A stretch of DNA of 64,000 nucleotides from Chitinophaga sp. Ak27 (GTDB lineage Bacteria; Bacteroidota; Bacteroidia; Chitinophagales; Chitinophagaceae), in NCBI RefSeq assembly GCF_012726295.1, contig NZ_JABAOB010000004.1, positions 186,001-250,000 on the forward strand, read 5' to 3'. The notes under the pieces were generated by a model that did not search any database, had not been told where the DNA came from, and saw only the letters and a list, made by a program, of their open reading frames with translations. Numbering within the stretch: position 1 is the first letter of the stretch; every line of letters starts with the position of its first letter. This document shows positions 16,841 to 25,981 of the stretch, in pieces. The translations under genes and the position numbers were made by a program.

Positions 16841-17474
16841 TCAAAACGTAATCACCACTTTGCCGAATGCTTTGCCCGAGTTAAACCTTTGGAATGCTTC
16901 CTGCACTTTTTCAATAGGAAAAACGCTGTCGATCACAGGTTGCGTAAGGTTCTTTTCCAGTGCGTTTACAAAGTTGTGTAATTCCTCCGCATTGCCCACT
17001 GAATAAGCTAGTAAACGTACATAGTTGGTGATCAGCGGAATCAGATCTATCGTCAATTGTGTGCCGGTCATTAAGCCGATGAGCCCCACGAAACCATGTT
17101 GCTTTACCGAAAGGATACTTTGTTCAATGGTGTCGGTGCCGGCAATGTCCAGGGTAACGTCTACGCCTATACCTCCGTTCAGGCGCTTTACTTCCTGGCT
17201 CCATTCAGGAAAGGTGTTGTAGTTAATTACTTCGTGTGCCCCAACGGGTTACCTTGTTGCCTACTGCTGCTACTACGCCTACTCCTTCCGAAACGGGGAT
17301 ATGCGGTAGTGGAATACCAAAGGGATTCCGGTTCTCCACTACGATCAGATCGTGGTATTCGAGCGCCACGGCGGTAGTCTTTACCAGTACCTCCTGTTCC
17401 CCGATGACAGGTGTTGGAATTTCTCTCAGCTGTAGATGTTCTATGCCAAATTCTTCTAACAATACTGCTTTCAT
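16841..17474 (-). pseudogene. Zinc-type alcohol dehydrogenase/quinone oxidoreductase, internal deletion
   Basis: The N-terminal frame, from ATG 17474, reads MKAVLLEEFG... to VAAVGNKVTRW, the GroES-like domain of medium-chain dehydrogenases, then runs into GTRSN and a stop near 17223. From about 17243 a second frame continues with AHEVINYNTFPEWS...GVDVTLDIAGTDTIEQ and on to KAFGKVVITF, the end of the Rossmann domain of the same family. The piece between, roughly 110-120 residues with the PGDxV and nucleotide-binding GGVxxxxxQ segments, is missing. So about 330-360 bp were lost and the frame shifted. The two fragments are about 80 and 134 codons against a usual 330. No function is expected. Confidence 0.85.
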
Positions 17475-17606
17475 GTAGTCGCTTTTATGCCACAAATGTA
17501 AAGCGGACACCCTGCCTGGAAAGAGGGAGAAACGGACAATGTTGCAGGGGGATTGAGCCAAATAGGAAGGAGAGTAGTTTAAGTTGATAGGGAGATCTTA
17601 CCGGCT

Positions 17607-17861
17607 TTATTCCTCCTTACCCTTCTTATACCCCATCGGTAAAAAATATAGCCAAAAGAACCCGATGAGGAATAATACCAGCGATGCAATAAAGGCTGGC
17701 AGCGCAATATCCCGGTTATGGCCCAGTGCATTGTTAAGGCCGGTATACAACAACCATATCTGCAGACCTATGTTCAAAATAAGAATAATAATCAGCGCAG
17801 ATATCAGGGTGTTGGTTTTATTGGGATGCGCTTTGTTTTGCGCGTCTTTGAAGTTACTCAT
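17607..17861 (-). CDS. Small two-helix membrane protein (DUF6755-like)
   Basis: An 84-residue protein with a polar N-terminus (NFKDAQNKAHPNKTN) and two membrane helices (LISALIIILILNIGLQIWLL about 19-38; IALPAFIASLVLFLIGFFW about 52-70), ending in a basic tail. It resembles the small DUF6755 proteins I associate with Bacteroidota molybdenum-oxidoreductase clusters. Its start overlaps the stop of the Rieske gene (4 bp), so it belongs to that operon as its last gene and may be a small structural subunit of the membrane complex. Confidence 0.75.
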   Translation of the reverse strand: MSNFKDAQNKAHPNKTNTLISALIIILILNIGLQIWLLYTGLNNALGHNRDIALPAFIASLVLFLIGFFWLYFLPMGYKKGKEE

Positions 17862-18382
17862 AACGACTCATTTTTAGCTAAATCACTACCAACCGCTTTC
17901 ACATATACATCGTCTCCTTTCAGCACTACTTCCAGTGCTGGTAAAGGCCTGGGCGGCGGCCCTGCCAGTACTTCGCCGGTCATGGCATCAAAGAAACCTT
18001 CATGACAGGGACACACGATTTGTCCGCTGCCAGGCTTATAATATACCGCGCAGGAGAGGTGGGTGCATTTTTGCTCATAGGCTTTCCAACTGCCGTTTTC
18101 AAGCCGGATGAGTATATATGGAATATTGCTTCCCGCGATGGTAAAGGAACGGGTGCCACCGGTTGGTACGCTGTCGGCTTTACAGATAAAATGCTCTCCT
18201 TTTACTTCTTCCGGAGGAAAGAAATTGGCTTTCACGGCTACATAGGCACTGCCAGCTGCAAGTCCCCCGGATACCAGGCACAGGAACCGGGCAAAGTCGC
18301 GGCGGCTGATTTTAGTCGCTTCAGTTCTTTCAATGGGAAAGTCCTGTTTCCAGTGCGGTGTTGTAATAGGTTTATCGGACAT
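17858..18382 (-). CDS. Rieske 2Fe-2S protein with Tat-like signal
   Basis: A 174-residue Rieske protein. The cluster ligands are Cys106-x-His108 (KCTHLSC) and Cys124-x2-His127 (CPCHEGFF); the extra Cys111 and Cys126 would form the disulfide found in high-potential bc-type Rieske proteins. The N-terminus has a twin-arginine motif SRRDFARFL (residues 26-34) followed by a hydrophobic anchor, so the domain should sit on the periplasmic face. It lies 10 bp after the four-cluster ferredoxin gene. This suggests an electron path from quinol or periplasmic donors to the molybdenum enzyme, unusual for a NasC-type reductase. Confidence 0.93.
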   Translation of the reverse strand: MSDKPITTPHWKQDFPIERTEATKISRRDFARFLCLVSGGLAAGSAYVAVKANFFPPEEVKGEHFICKADSVPTGGTRSFTIAGSNIPYILIRLENGSWKAYEQKCTHLSCAVYYKPGSGQIVCPCHEGFFDAMTGEVLAGPPPRPLPALEVVLKGDDVYVKAVGSDLAKNESL

Positions 18383-18392
18383 ACGATCCAGT

Positions 18393-18962
18393 TTAATGTA
18401 TTCTCAAATGGGTACTGCCTTTGGGCATCATGATGTTCACTTTTGTGGTCACCGTTTCCGCGCCGAAAAGGAACGTGTTCACCGGTGTGCTGTTGGGGCG
18501 CATCCGGCTGATTTCTTCCCGGGTGCCGTAGAACAGTGCCTGGCTGGGACAAACGGTGGCGCACATCGGTTTTTTGCCTGCGCTGGTGCGATCATAGCAC
18601 ATGTTGCATTTCATCATCATATCGTACTTTTCTTCTTTGATCGGTACGCCGAAGGGACAGGCCATTACGCAATTGGAGCAGCCGATACAGCGGGCGGTGT
18701 TGGCGGTATGCACTACCCCAAAATCATCTTTGGAAATGGCATCTGCGGGGCATACCCGTGCGCAAACGGGATTGTCGCAATGCATGCACACCTGCACCGT
18801 GGTTTGAATAGTGACGGCGCGCTCTACATAGTTTACATGGATCATGCTTTCATGACCGTTGGTTTCGCATTCTGCGCAGGCCATTTCGCAGGCTTTGCAG
18901 CCAATGCAGCGCTGCATGTCTACGAAAAACTCCATATCGGTTTTATAGGCGGTAACTTCCAT
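18393..18962 (-). CDS. 4Fe-4S ferredoxin-type electron transfer subunit (four clusters)
   Basis: A 189-residue iron-sulfur protein of the DmsB/NrfC/FdhB type. Four cysteine sets are visible: CIGCKACEMAC (19-29), CMHCDNPVCARVC (59-71), CIGCSNCVMAC (92-102) and CNMC...CATVC (119-138). Such subunits wire a molybdopterin catalytic subunit to a membrane anchor. No Tat signal is present, so it should be on the cytoplasmic side with the catalytic subunit. It sits 24 bp downstream of that gene. Residues 150-189 form a short C-terminal extension. Confidence 0.93.
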   Translation of the reverse strand: MEVTAYKTDMEFFVDMQRCIGCKACEMACAECETNGHESMIHVNYVERAVTIQTTVQVCMHCDNPVCARVCPADAISKDDFGVVHTANTARCIGCSNCVMACPFGVPIKEEKYDMMMKCNMCYDRTSAGKKPMCATVCPSQALFYGTREEISRMRPNSTPVNTFLFGAETVTTKVNIMMPKGSTHLRIH

Positions 18963-18986
18963 ATGGTTATAATATTTAGCGTCAAA

Positions 18987-21200
18987 TCAGATACTGTCAA
19001 AGGCATTTGTTTCGCCGGGCTGAGTGAAAATGCCCAACGGCTCCAGCTGGCAGGCACATACCTTGAATTCCGGTATTTTGGATACCGGGTCGAGCGTACC
19101 GATGGTCAGCTGGTTGGCCGATTTTTTCCCAGGCCAGTGGTAGGGTATGAATACGGTATCTTTCCGTATCGTTTCTACAATGTTGGCCGGAAACTCAGCG
19201 CTGCCGCGGCGGGTGGTAACCCTTACGGTTTCGCGCTGCCGGATATTATAACGTTGTGCTAGCTCAGGGTGTATCTCCAGCAACGGTTCAGGAATGAGGC
19301 CCACCAGTTTGCCGATACGCCTGGTTTGGGTACCGCTGAGATACTGGGATACGACGCGGCCGGTAGTGAGTACTACCGGGAATTCATTATCCGTAACTTC
19401 ACTGGGCTCGCGAAATTGTACAGGATTAAAATGTGCTTTGCCATCGGGCGTAGCAAATTTTTTGTCTTCCCAGAGCCGCGGCGTGCCTGGATGCTCTTCT
19501 GACGGACAGGGCCAGAAGATACCCATATTATCTTCAATTTTTTTATAGGTGATGCCGTAATAATCGGCAGTGCCGCCTTTGGAGGCTACGCGCAGTTCGT
19601 TAAAAATAGCTTCGGTATCAGCGTAGGTAAACTTATCAGCTTCTCCCAGCCTGGCGGCCAAATCCAGTATAATAGAAGTATCGGTACGGGCATTTCCCGG
19701 CGGGGTAACAGCCCTGCGTATACGAACCACCCTGCCTTCAGCAGTGGTCACGGTGCCTTCTTCCTCTTCATGTAACGATCCTGCCAGCACAATGTCGGCA
19801 TGCCTGGCGGTTTCGCTGAGGAAAAAGTCGATGCAAACATAAAACTCCAGTTTTTCGAGTGCTTCTCTTACATAGTTATTGTTAGGCAGCGACACCAGCG
19901 GATTAAAACAGATAGATAATAATCCTTTTACTTCTCCCCGGTGAATGGCTTCTATCAATTCCCAGGCAGTGAGACCTTTTCCGGGCAGTGCTGCTTCAGC
20001 GATGCCCCATACGCCGGCGATATATTTCCGGTGTTCGGGATTGGTAATGTCGCGGTTGCCGGGTAATTGATCACATTTATGGCCATGTTCGCGGCCTCCC
20101 TGGCCGTTGCCCTGGCCGGTAATAGTAGCATACCCGCAGTAAGGGCGGCCAATGCGCCCGGTGGCCAGCACCAGGTTAATACATCCCAATACGTTTTCTA
20201 CGCCTTTGGAATGGTGTTCAATACCACGGGCGTGCAACAGGAAGCTGGTGCTCGCCCTGCCCCATAAGTCGGCCGCCTGGCGTATTTTCTCTTTTTCTAT
20301 GCCGGTTACCGCTTCCGCCCACTCCAGCGTATAGTCTTGTACGGCGGCAATGGTGTCGGCAAAGCCGGTGGTATGTTCGCGGATAAAATCATGGTCCAGC
20401 AAGTCATGATCCACCAGGTACTTGAGCATAGCGCCATACAGGGCAGAGTCGGTGCCTGGTTTAATGGCGAGGTGCATGTCGGCAGTACGCGCCAGCGGAA
20501 TTACCCGCGGATCTATTACGATCAGTTTGGCGCCATTATCCCTGGCACGCCAAAGCCAGTGAGTGAGGGTAGGAAAAGTTTCGCTCACATTGGCGCCGGT
20601 AACGATGATCACTTCTGCATGCTCCAGGTCGGCGTAGTTGTTGGACCCCCTGTCAAGCCCAAATGCTTTTTTATTGCCGGCGCCCGCGCTCACCATACAC
20701 AGGCGGCCGTTATAATCGAGGTTGGCCGTCTTCACAGCTACCCGGGCAAACTTGCCCATCAAATAGCTTTTTTCATTGGTGAGGGAAACGCCCGATAAAA
20801 TAGAAAAAGCATCTTTTCCATGGGCAGCCTGTATCTGCCTGATGGCGGTAGTTACACGGTTGAGCGCATCATCCCAGGCAATGGGCTTGAAACCTTCTCC
20901 TTCCACTCTTTGCAGCGGCTCCAGCAGACGATCGGGATGATTGTCCTGCAGGTAGCGTTGTACGCCTTTGGGGCATAGCCTGCCTTCATTGAAAGGAAAT
21001 TCCATCCAGGGCTCAAAGCCTACCACCTTATTGTTTTTTACCAGCAGCTGGATACCGCATTGCATACCACAAAAACAGCAATGCGTTTTTACGGTGGCAT
21101 CGGGTTCATCTCTGCCGGGGTAACCTTCCTGCGGCGCGAAGTTGAGGTGCGGACCAAAATGTGAGATAATTTTATCCGGTGATACTGGTAATTTAGCCAT
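18987..21200 (-). CDS. Molybdopterin oxidoreductase, assimilatory nitrate reductase-like (NasC type)
   Basis: A 737-residue bis-MGD enzyme. An N-terminal 4Fe-4S motif is present (Cys41, Cys44, Cys48, Cys76: THCCFCGMQCG then RLCPKG). The molybdenum ligand is predicted as Cys168 in NGRLCMVSAGAG, as in Nas/Nap reductases rather than the Asp of NarG. The stretch TGQGNGQGGREHGHKCDQLP closely follows Bacillus NasC-type nitrate reductases. There is no Tat signal, so it is cytoplasmic. The C-terminal molybdopterin dinucleotide domain starts about residue 610. Reaction by family: nitrate to nitrite, though related oxyanions are possible. The surrounding membrane, Rieske and ferredoxin genes suggest a membrane-coupled complex. 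Confidence 0.9.
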   Translation of the reverse strand: MAKLPVSPDKIISHFGPHLNFAPQEGYPGRDEPDATVKTHCCFCGMQCGIQLLVKNNKVVGFEPWMEFPFNEGRLCPKGVQRYLQDNHPDRLLEPLQRVEGEGFKPIAWDDALNRVTTAIRQIQAAHGKDAFSILSGVSLTNEKSYLMGKFARVAVKTANLDYNGRLCMVSAGAGNKKAFGLDRGSNNYADLEHAEVIIVTGANVSETFPTLTHWLWRARDNGAKLIVIDPRVIPLARTADMHLAIKPGTDSALYGAMLKYLVDHDLLDHDFIREHTTGFADTIAAVQDYTLEWAEAVTGIEKEKIRQAADLWGRASTSFLLHARGIEHHSKGVENVLGCINLVLATGRIGRPYCGYATITGQGNGQGGREHGHKCDQLPGNRDITNPEHRKYIAGVWGIAEAALPGKGLTAWELIEAIHRGEVKGLLSICFNPLVSLPNNNYVREALEKLEFYVCIDFFLSETARHADIVLAGSLHEEEEGTVTTAEGRVVRIRRAVTPPGNARTDTSIILDLAARLGEADKFTYADTEAIFNELRVASKGGTADYYGITYKKIEDNMGIFWPCPSEEHPGTPRLWEDKKFATPDGKAHFNPVQFREPSEVTDNEFPVVLTTGRVVSQYLSGTQTRRIGKLVGLIPEPLLEIHPELAQRYNIRQRETVRVTTRRGSAEFPANIVETIRKDTVFIPYHWPGKKSANQLTIGTLDPVSKIPEFKVCACQLEPLGIFTQPGETNAFDSI

Positions 21201-21236
21201 GCTGATCGTATTTATACGCCGGTAGGCGGGTGTTGG

Positions 21237-22301
21237 TTATCCAAATAGTTTTCCATTTTCCTGCCTGGCTTTCAGGTGGGCCTTCGCCAACAGGGAACGC
21301 TTTCCTTCAGGGCTATAGTCCAGGTGCGAGCTGCCATCCTCCAGCGTGAAATCAAATCCAAGTTCTTTGGTCACGGTTTTCAGGTCATCGACATGCAGTT
21401 GCGAGGTAAATTCTTTACCGGTATGCGGACAAACAGCCATGCCTTTTTTCTCACCTTCCCGGCGGTAGATATGTGCGCCGATTTGAGCGGGCCGTTGGAT
21501 GATATGAAAGAATTTACCGAAAGGAATCCATACCAGGAAGAGTATCACCGATATGGCATGTGTAACGGACATAAAGTCGTATGCAATACCTTTCATAAAA
21601 GCATAGCTGAAGTTCAGTCCCAGGCCGGTTACTGAAATGATGATCAGTAGTATCAGTGGGAGGAGGTCCCCTTCAAAGGTTTGTGAAGCAATCAGCCCCG
21701 CATTGGTTAATCTTCTCACCAGAAATATTACTGCTCCGGCAATCACCAGCCAGGAGCACCAGGTAAGTGCATGAAAAATAAAAAATGCCAGCGCAGATCC
21801 CAGTTGAAAGCTCATCACTTTGAATCCGAAGAAATTGGCGTTATAGAGTTTGGTCATGCCGGGGTCCAGTGCGGTGGCCGGATCCAGGGTGAAGTTGATC
21901 CAGCCCAGGGTAAGCGGGACGGTAATGGCAAAAGCCGCCATGCAGCCGGAGGCCAGCATAAAATGCGCAATCCAGCGTTTCTTGCCCCTTGGATAAATAA
22001 ACTGTTGGAACAGCAGGTTTTTTATTGCATCGGTGAATAAGGTCCATACATGGACAAAGAATTTACCGTTGAATACCAGTTGCCAGGTCCGCTTGAAATA
22101 GAGCCAGGTAGGAGGCCGCTGTAGCCACACACAGTAACGGTAAATGCCGCCAAAAAGAGCGAAGAGCGTACCAAATAAATAAGCAATTAAGGCAGGATCA
22201 AAATTTTGCAGCTTTCGAGATCCGTAAAAAGAGACGACCACACAAACCACCGTTACCACAAATGAAATCAGCGCTGCTTTTTTATTCAGAGAAAATTGCA
22301 T
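21237..22301 (-). CDS. Cytochrome b/NarI-like integral membrane subunit
   Basis: A 354-residue membrane protein with about six helices in the first 260 residues and a soluble tail. Histidines suited to haem ligation lie in or next to helices: HVWTLF, RWIAHFMLA, FFIFHALTW, MSVTHAISVI and KFFHIIQRP. This is the pattern of NarI/HdrE-type gamma subunits that oxidise quinol and feed iron-sulfur partners. The tail contains CPHTGKEF. It lies 36 bp upstream of the molybdenum subunit in the same operon and is most likely its membrane anchor and quinol site. Confidence 0.8.
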   Translation of the reverse strand: MQFSLNKKAALISFVVTVVCVVVSFYGSRKLQNFDPALIAYLFGTLFALFGGIYRYCVWLQRPPTWLYFKRTWQLVFNGKFFVHVWTLFTDAIKNLLFQQFIYPRGKKRWIAHFMLASGCMAAFAITVPLTLGWINFTLDPATALDPGMTKLYNANFFGFKVMSFQLGSALAFFIFHALTWCSWLVIAGAVIFLVRRLTNAGLIASQTFEGDLLPLILLIIISVTGLGLNFSYAFMKGIAYDFMSVTHAISVILFLVWIPFGKFFHIIQRPAQIGAHIYRREGEKKGMAVCPHTGKEFTSQLHVDDLKTVTKELGFDFTLEDGSSHLDYSPEGKRSLLAKAHLKARQENGKLFG

Positions 22302-22340
22302 GGCGATCAGTTTAAGGTTTTCCGGGAAGAGGACACGCGG

Positions 22341-23399
22341 TTATTGTTTTTTTCCTGCTGAAAACATTTCAATAAACAAGCCTATGAGTACAATAATCCA
22401 GGTGCCTAAAGCTAATATAACAAATAAAGCCGAAATGGGTTTAAGAAAACTGAAGCCGGTAATGGCAGCATACGTGAACGTACATACGCCGTACATACCC
22501 AGCGGGAATACCATGGACCAGTATTGTGGATCGTATTGCAGCGGAACCCGGGCAATAAAATGCCGGTAGGCAAACATCAGGAACAACAGGGGAATCCACC
22601 AGCTGGCAAATGCCCAGAAAAATAGGGTGAATGCCTGTACGAAACTGGCCCACACAATGAGTGTCTCATGGGCATGTGCGTACATCACCAACCGGGAACC
22701 GGCGAGCGTAATGATGGCTACGGCCCCCATATTAATCCAGTAGGGAGGCGTCAGCGTTTCTGCTTTCATACTGAAAAAAAGCCAGCGGTAAAGGATCAAT
22801 CCTATCAACACAAAATAAAACATGCCGCCAATCATATACGTGCAAAGGGAAATAAACGCAATCAGCCAATGTAGCGCACTGCTGTTGGCAATGATGGCAC
22901 CCAGTACCGCTACCGATTCGGTGGCCACCACTATCAGCAGCCAGGCCCCGCTAATACTCTGTGGGAGTGTAGGCTTGGGCTCTTTCATGATATTTACCAG
23001 GAAGAACGTATACAGCAGTAATATCCACAACACGAACCCCGCTATCCATAGTACCAGTGCTATATCCATACGGCCTGTAATAAGGGCCACCTGGCTGCCC
23101 AATACATTATTGCCCGCAACCAGGGTAAGGAAGGTAACACCCCTGGCAGAATGATGCAAGTCATTCCATACTACCAATGGATACCTGATGACCCGCACGA
23201 TCAGGATACCCCATAAAAGAGCGTAGAAAAAAATATTCAGTCCCAGGAAGATTTCCGCCGGCAAACGATACCCCCAAAGGAACATGCCAATGGAAACAAT
23301 ACCAGTGGCCATTACCAGGGAGAAGTAACCAGGAAAGAAATTTTCCAGCGACGTAGTCTTCACGGGCTGGCCAGGATGGGCGAGTGTGGTGGTAGACAT
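22341..23399 (-). CDS. TDT/SLAC1 family anion channel or transporter
   Basis: A 352-residue protein with ten predicted membrane helices and the family opening FFPGYFSLVMATGIVSIG (about residues 23-40). TDT proteins (TehA, Mae1, Ssu1) and SLAC1 channels pass small anions such as nitrate, sulfite, malate and chloride. As first gene of the operon, 39 bp before the cytochrome subunit, it may bring in nitrate or let nitrite out for the reductase. It is divergent from the SnoaL-like gene, so the operon promoter lies in 23400-23495. Confidence 0.85.
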   Translation of the reverse strand: MSTTTLAHPGQPVKTTSLENFFPGYFSLVMATGIVSIGMFLWGYRLPAEIFLGLNIFFYALLWGILIVRVIRYPLVVWNDLHHSARGVTFLTLVAGNNVLGSQVALITGRMDIALVLWIAGFVLWILLLYTFFLVNIMKEPKPTLPQSISGAWLLIVVATESVAVLGAIIANSSALHWLIAFISLCTYMIGGMFYFVLIGLILYRWLFFSMKAETLTPPYWINMGAVAIITLAGSRLVMYAHAHETLIVWASFVQAFTLFFWAFASWWIPLLFLMFAYRHFIARVPLQYDPQYWSMVFPLGMYGVCTFTYAAITGFSFLKPISALFVILALGTWIIVLIGLFIEMFSAGKKQ

Positions 23400-23495
23400 G
23401 AGCAGGGTTTTATCTAAGATACTGAAAATAAAAGTTGTTCGCTATTTTACAATTTCTTGCACGCAGGAATAACTTGTTTTGTAAAAAAATACAAA

Positions 23496-23942
23496 ATGAA
23501 AAGAACGTTTTTTTTAAGCGGATTGTTGATGCTGGCCTGCTGGTGTAATGCTCAAACAGAGAGCCCTGAACTGAAAGCCGTCAGGAAGGAGATAGAAGCA
23601 AGCAATGCAGTTTATGCAGATCTTGCCAACAAGGGCGACGGTTCTATCCTCACCAGGTATACCGATGATGCCTGCCTCTTTCCGCCCAATGCCGCGCCGG
23701 TATGCGGTTCCGCGCAAATGGCTGCCTTCTTTAATGGCGGCCCTAAGGTACACGTAACTTTTACTATCCAGCACCTGTATGGAGATGGTAAGTCATTTGT
23801 GACAGAGGAAAGTTATTACGAGATGACCGACCTGGAAGGCAAAAAGCTGGATGATGGAAAAGTAATTGTTATCTGGAAAAATACAAAGGATGGCTGGAAG
23901 ATGTACCGGGATATGTTTAGCAGCAACTATCCCGCAAAATAA
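23496..23942 (+). CDS. Secreted SnoaL-like/DUF4440 protein
   Basis: Starting at ATG 23496 the protein has 148 residues with a signal peptide (MKRTFFLSGLLMLACWCNAQ) and an NTF2-like fold of the DUF4440/SnoaL type: EIEASNAVYADLANKGDGS, RYTDDACLFPPNAAPVCG and a C-terminal KVIVIWKNTKDGWKMYRDMF. These proteins bind or turn over small molecules; no catalytic residues can be assigned. The longer reading from 23457 puts 13 polar residues before the signal and is less likely. It converges on the AraC gene with only 2 bp between stops. Confidence 0.85.
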   Translation: MKRTFFLSGLLMLACWCNAQTESPELKAVRKEIEASNAVYADLANKGDGSILTRYTDDACLFPPNAAPVCGSAQMAAFFNGGPKVHVTFTIQHLYGDGKSFVTEESYYEMTDLEGKKLDDGKVIVIWKNTKDGWKMYRDMFSSNYPAK

Positions 23943-23944
23943 CA

Positions 23945-24763
23945 CTAGAAGCCGATGTTGACAGCCTGCTGGAAATCCGGTCCGTTTTTTACCAGCGACC
24001 GCCGGGCAGCAGAAGGAGTGATGCCGGTAAATTGCCTGAACGCTTTAATGAAATGGGCCTGGTCGTAATACCCACAATCGTACGCAATGGCGGTCAAGGA
24101 TGCGGAGGTATGCAACACCTGGTGCAGGCTCCTGTTGAACCGCACCACGGCGGTAAAGGCTGCCGGACTAATGCCGATATTTGCCAGATAGAGTTTCTGG
24201 ATATATCGCTCCGATAGCCCCGAATGCCGGGCCAGGGCAGGTAAATCGAGTGACTGATGTTCCAGGAAAAGCTGTTGGCTGAGGGCCTGTACCATAGATA
24301 CTTTTTTTAACCGTGTTTCATTTCTTTTCAATTGCTGAAGAAGGTGGGTTTCTAAAATCCCGATTTTTTGTGCCAGTCCTTCGGCCAACATGATACGGTC
24401 GTATAATTCCCGGCTTTCGTTCAGTGTCACATCATACATATCTGTGGCGTAGTTGGTGAATTCCGACAGCGGATCTGCGAAGAACAGGGTACTGGCATGC
24501 GGATAAATCCGCGCAATCAGCACTGAGGTGCCTTGTGCTACCGTAAGCCGGGTGGGAAGGGTCAGGTGTCCCAGCAGCTCTATCGCCGGCGTATCTTTTC
24601 GCTTGCCATTGATAATGGTGGCCGCCATACCACCTGAGATATTGATCACCAGGTCTACATACCCGCTTGGGTAAAATACTTCGTTGTCCAGATGTTTACC
24701 GATCGTAACAACGGTATAATTCTTTATGTAAGGTGCTAAGCTGGCGGAAGGTAAAAACTGCAT
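23945..24763 (-). CDS. AraC family transcriptional regulator (DUF6597-type sensor domain)
   Basis: From ATG 24763 the protein has 272 residues. The N-terminal 150 residues (FLPSASLAPYIKNYTVV start) form the sensor domain seen in Bacteroidota regulators of the DUF6597 group. The C-terminal half has the two AraC helix-turn-helix motifs (LPALARHSGLSERYIQKLY; LTAIAYDCGYYDQAHFIKAF). A longer frame up to 24841 would include a hairpin terminator of the upstream gene, so the internal start is preferred. The target is unknown; candidates are the adjacent genes. Confidence 0.9.
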   Translation of the reverse strand: MQFLPSASLAPYIKNYTVVTIGKHLDNEVFYPSGYVDLVINISGGMAATIINGKRKDTPAIELLGHLTLPTRLTVAQGTSVLIARIYPHASTLFFADPLSEFTNYATDMYDVTLNESRELYDRIMLAEGLAQKIGILETHLLQQLKRNETRLKKVSMVQALSQQLFLEHQSLDLPALARHSGLSERYIQKLYLANIGISPAAFTAVVRFNRSLHQVLHTSASLTAIAYDCGYYDQAHFIKAFRQFTGITPSAARRSLVKNGPDFQQAVNIGF

Positions 24764-24806
24764 ATAATTGTCCTTGTATAAAGTTAACCTTTTCAAGGAA
24801 AGCAGG

Positions 24807-24840
24807 AAAAAAATGGTCACCCTTTTCTGAAGGGTGATCA
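24807..24840 (-). terminator. Terminator of the DUF6194 gene
   Basis: On the minus strand TGATCACCCTT pairs with AAGGGTGACCA (one G-T pair) and is followed by seven T (plus-strand A-run 24807-24813). It lies just after the DUF6194 stop codon and supports the shorter AraC start at 24763. Confidence 0.8.
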
Positions 24841-24847
24841 TTTTCCT

Positions 24848-25267
24848 TTAATGATTAGCGGCGTGCTTTTTGTCAAAACGTTTTTTCGCTATCCCGTAGG
24901 CCTCGGCTATATAACCGGTAGTAGCCGACAGGTGGGCGCCTTCGGGGTTCAGTATACAAATGAAGTGTTGGGCGGCATAATGCGGATGTGGCATGAAACT
25001 GTTGAGGGCTGTATAGTCCCACGCAGCAGTATTATCAGGAAATAGTTGTTGAAAGGTAGCCCTTGACACGCCAATATTCAGGCGGAATACGCCATCGCGG
25101 TCCAGCCGGGATACCTGGTCATGCTCGTTATCGGCCAGGGCAATGGTGACAAATGGAAGCACCTGCTCCGCTCCGTAAAAGAAAAATTTATACCCGAAAT
25201 GCTCGGAGGTACTGATAGCTGGCAATGTGCCCAAGTATTGTTCTATTGCGGAGAGTGACATATACAA
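24848..25267 (-). CDS. DUF6194 family protein
   Basis: A 139-residue cytoplasmic protein. The segment FVTIALADNEHDQVSRLDRDG followed by VFRLNIGVSRATFQQLF (about residues 39-75) is the hallmark of the DUF6194 family, small proteins of unknown function related to MmcQ/YjbR-like folds. A second start two codons in (ATG 25261) is possible. It is divergent from an HxlR regulator gene, which may control it, and is followed by a terminator. Confidence 0.85.
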   Translation of the reverse strand: MYMSLSAIEQYLGTLPAISTSEHFGYKFFFYGAEQVLPFVTIALADNEHDQVSRLDRDGVFRLNIGVSRATFQQLFPDNTAAWDYTALNSFMPHPHYAAQHFICILNPEGAHLSATTGYIAEAYGIAKKRFDKKHAANH

Positions 25268-25371
25268 CGATGTTTAATAGATCTGCGGCAAATGTCGGCC
25301 GACTGCTTTACATTTGCAAGTAGTTACCTTTTTGGCATATAGTGTACTAAAGTAAAGTATTGGCTAGGGTT

Positions 25372-25704
25372 ATGGCATTGCAATCAAAGAAAAAAACAAA
25401 ACAATCAGCGGAATGTCCCTTCCAGGAAGCAATGGATTTAATTGCCGGCAAATGGACGATGTCTATTGTAAACGTATTAATGAGCGGCACCATGCGGTTC
25501 AAGGAGCTGGAACGCCATGTGACAGGTATCAATACACGAATGCTGGTCAAAGAGTTGAAACAGCTGGAGGCAAAGAAGATCGTGAAAAGAAAAGCCTATG
25601 CCACCGTGCCGCCAACGGTAGAATATTCGCTCACAGAGAAAGGGGAGTCGCTGAAGCCGGTGTTGAGCGCGATACAGTCCTGGGCTATTGCACAGTTGTT
25701 GTAA
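25372..25704 (+). CDS. HxlR family transcriptional regulator
   Basis: A 110-residue winged-helix protein starting at ATG 25372; a TTG at 25360 is a weaker option. It has the HxlR opening CPFQEAMDLIAGKWTMSIV (Cys in the usual redox/ligand-sensing position), the recognition region MRFKELERHVTGINTRML, and the wing with PPTVEYSLTEKG. HxlR proteins sense aldehydes, quinones or oxidants and act on neighbouring genes, here most likely the divergent DUF6194 gene 104 bp away. Confidence 0.93.
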   Translation: MALQSKKKTKQSAECPFQEAMDLIAGKWTMSIVNVLMSGTMRFKELERHVTGINTRMLVKELKQLEAKKIVKRKAYATVPPTVEYSLTEKGESLKPVLSAIQSWAIAQLL

Positions 25705-25981
25705 AAAGTATAGATATACATGCTGTATCCATCCTGACTGTAGCAAGTTTACTTTCCCAGGTCTTTTCCGGAATGGCGATTCATCATTGGCTGATACACT
25801 TATTAATAAATTCACGACAATACCAGAAAGTAAAGATTTTTTATCTAATAATAACATTGCGATAAATTTTCCTTCATTATTTTTAAAAAAATTTAATTTC
25901 ATTTTTAGTAGCTTGTAGGCTGGATGCAACCAAAATCTGCATGATAACGTATCGTTCGAACGCTTCAATATCACACCATTC

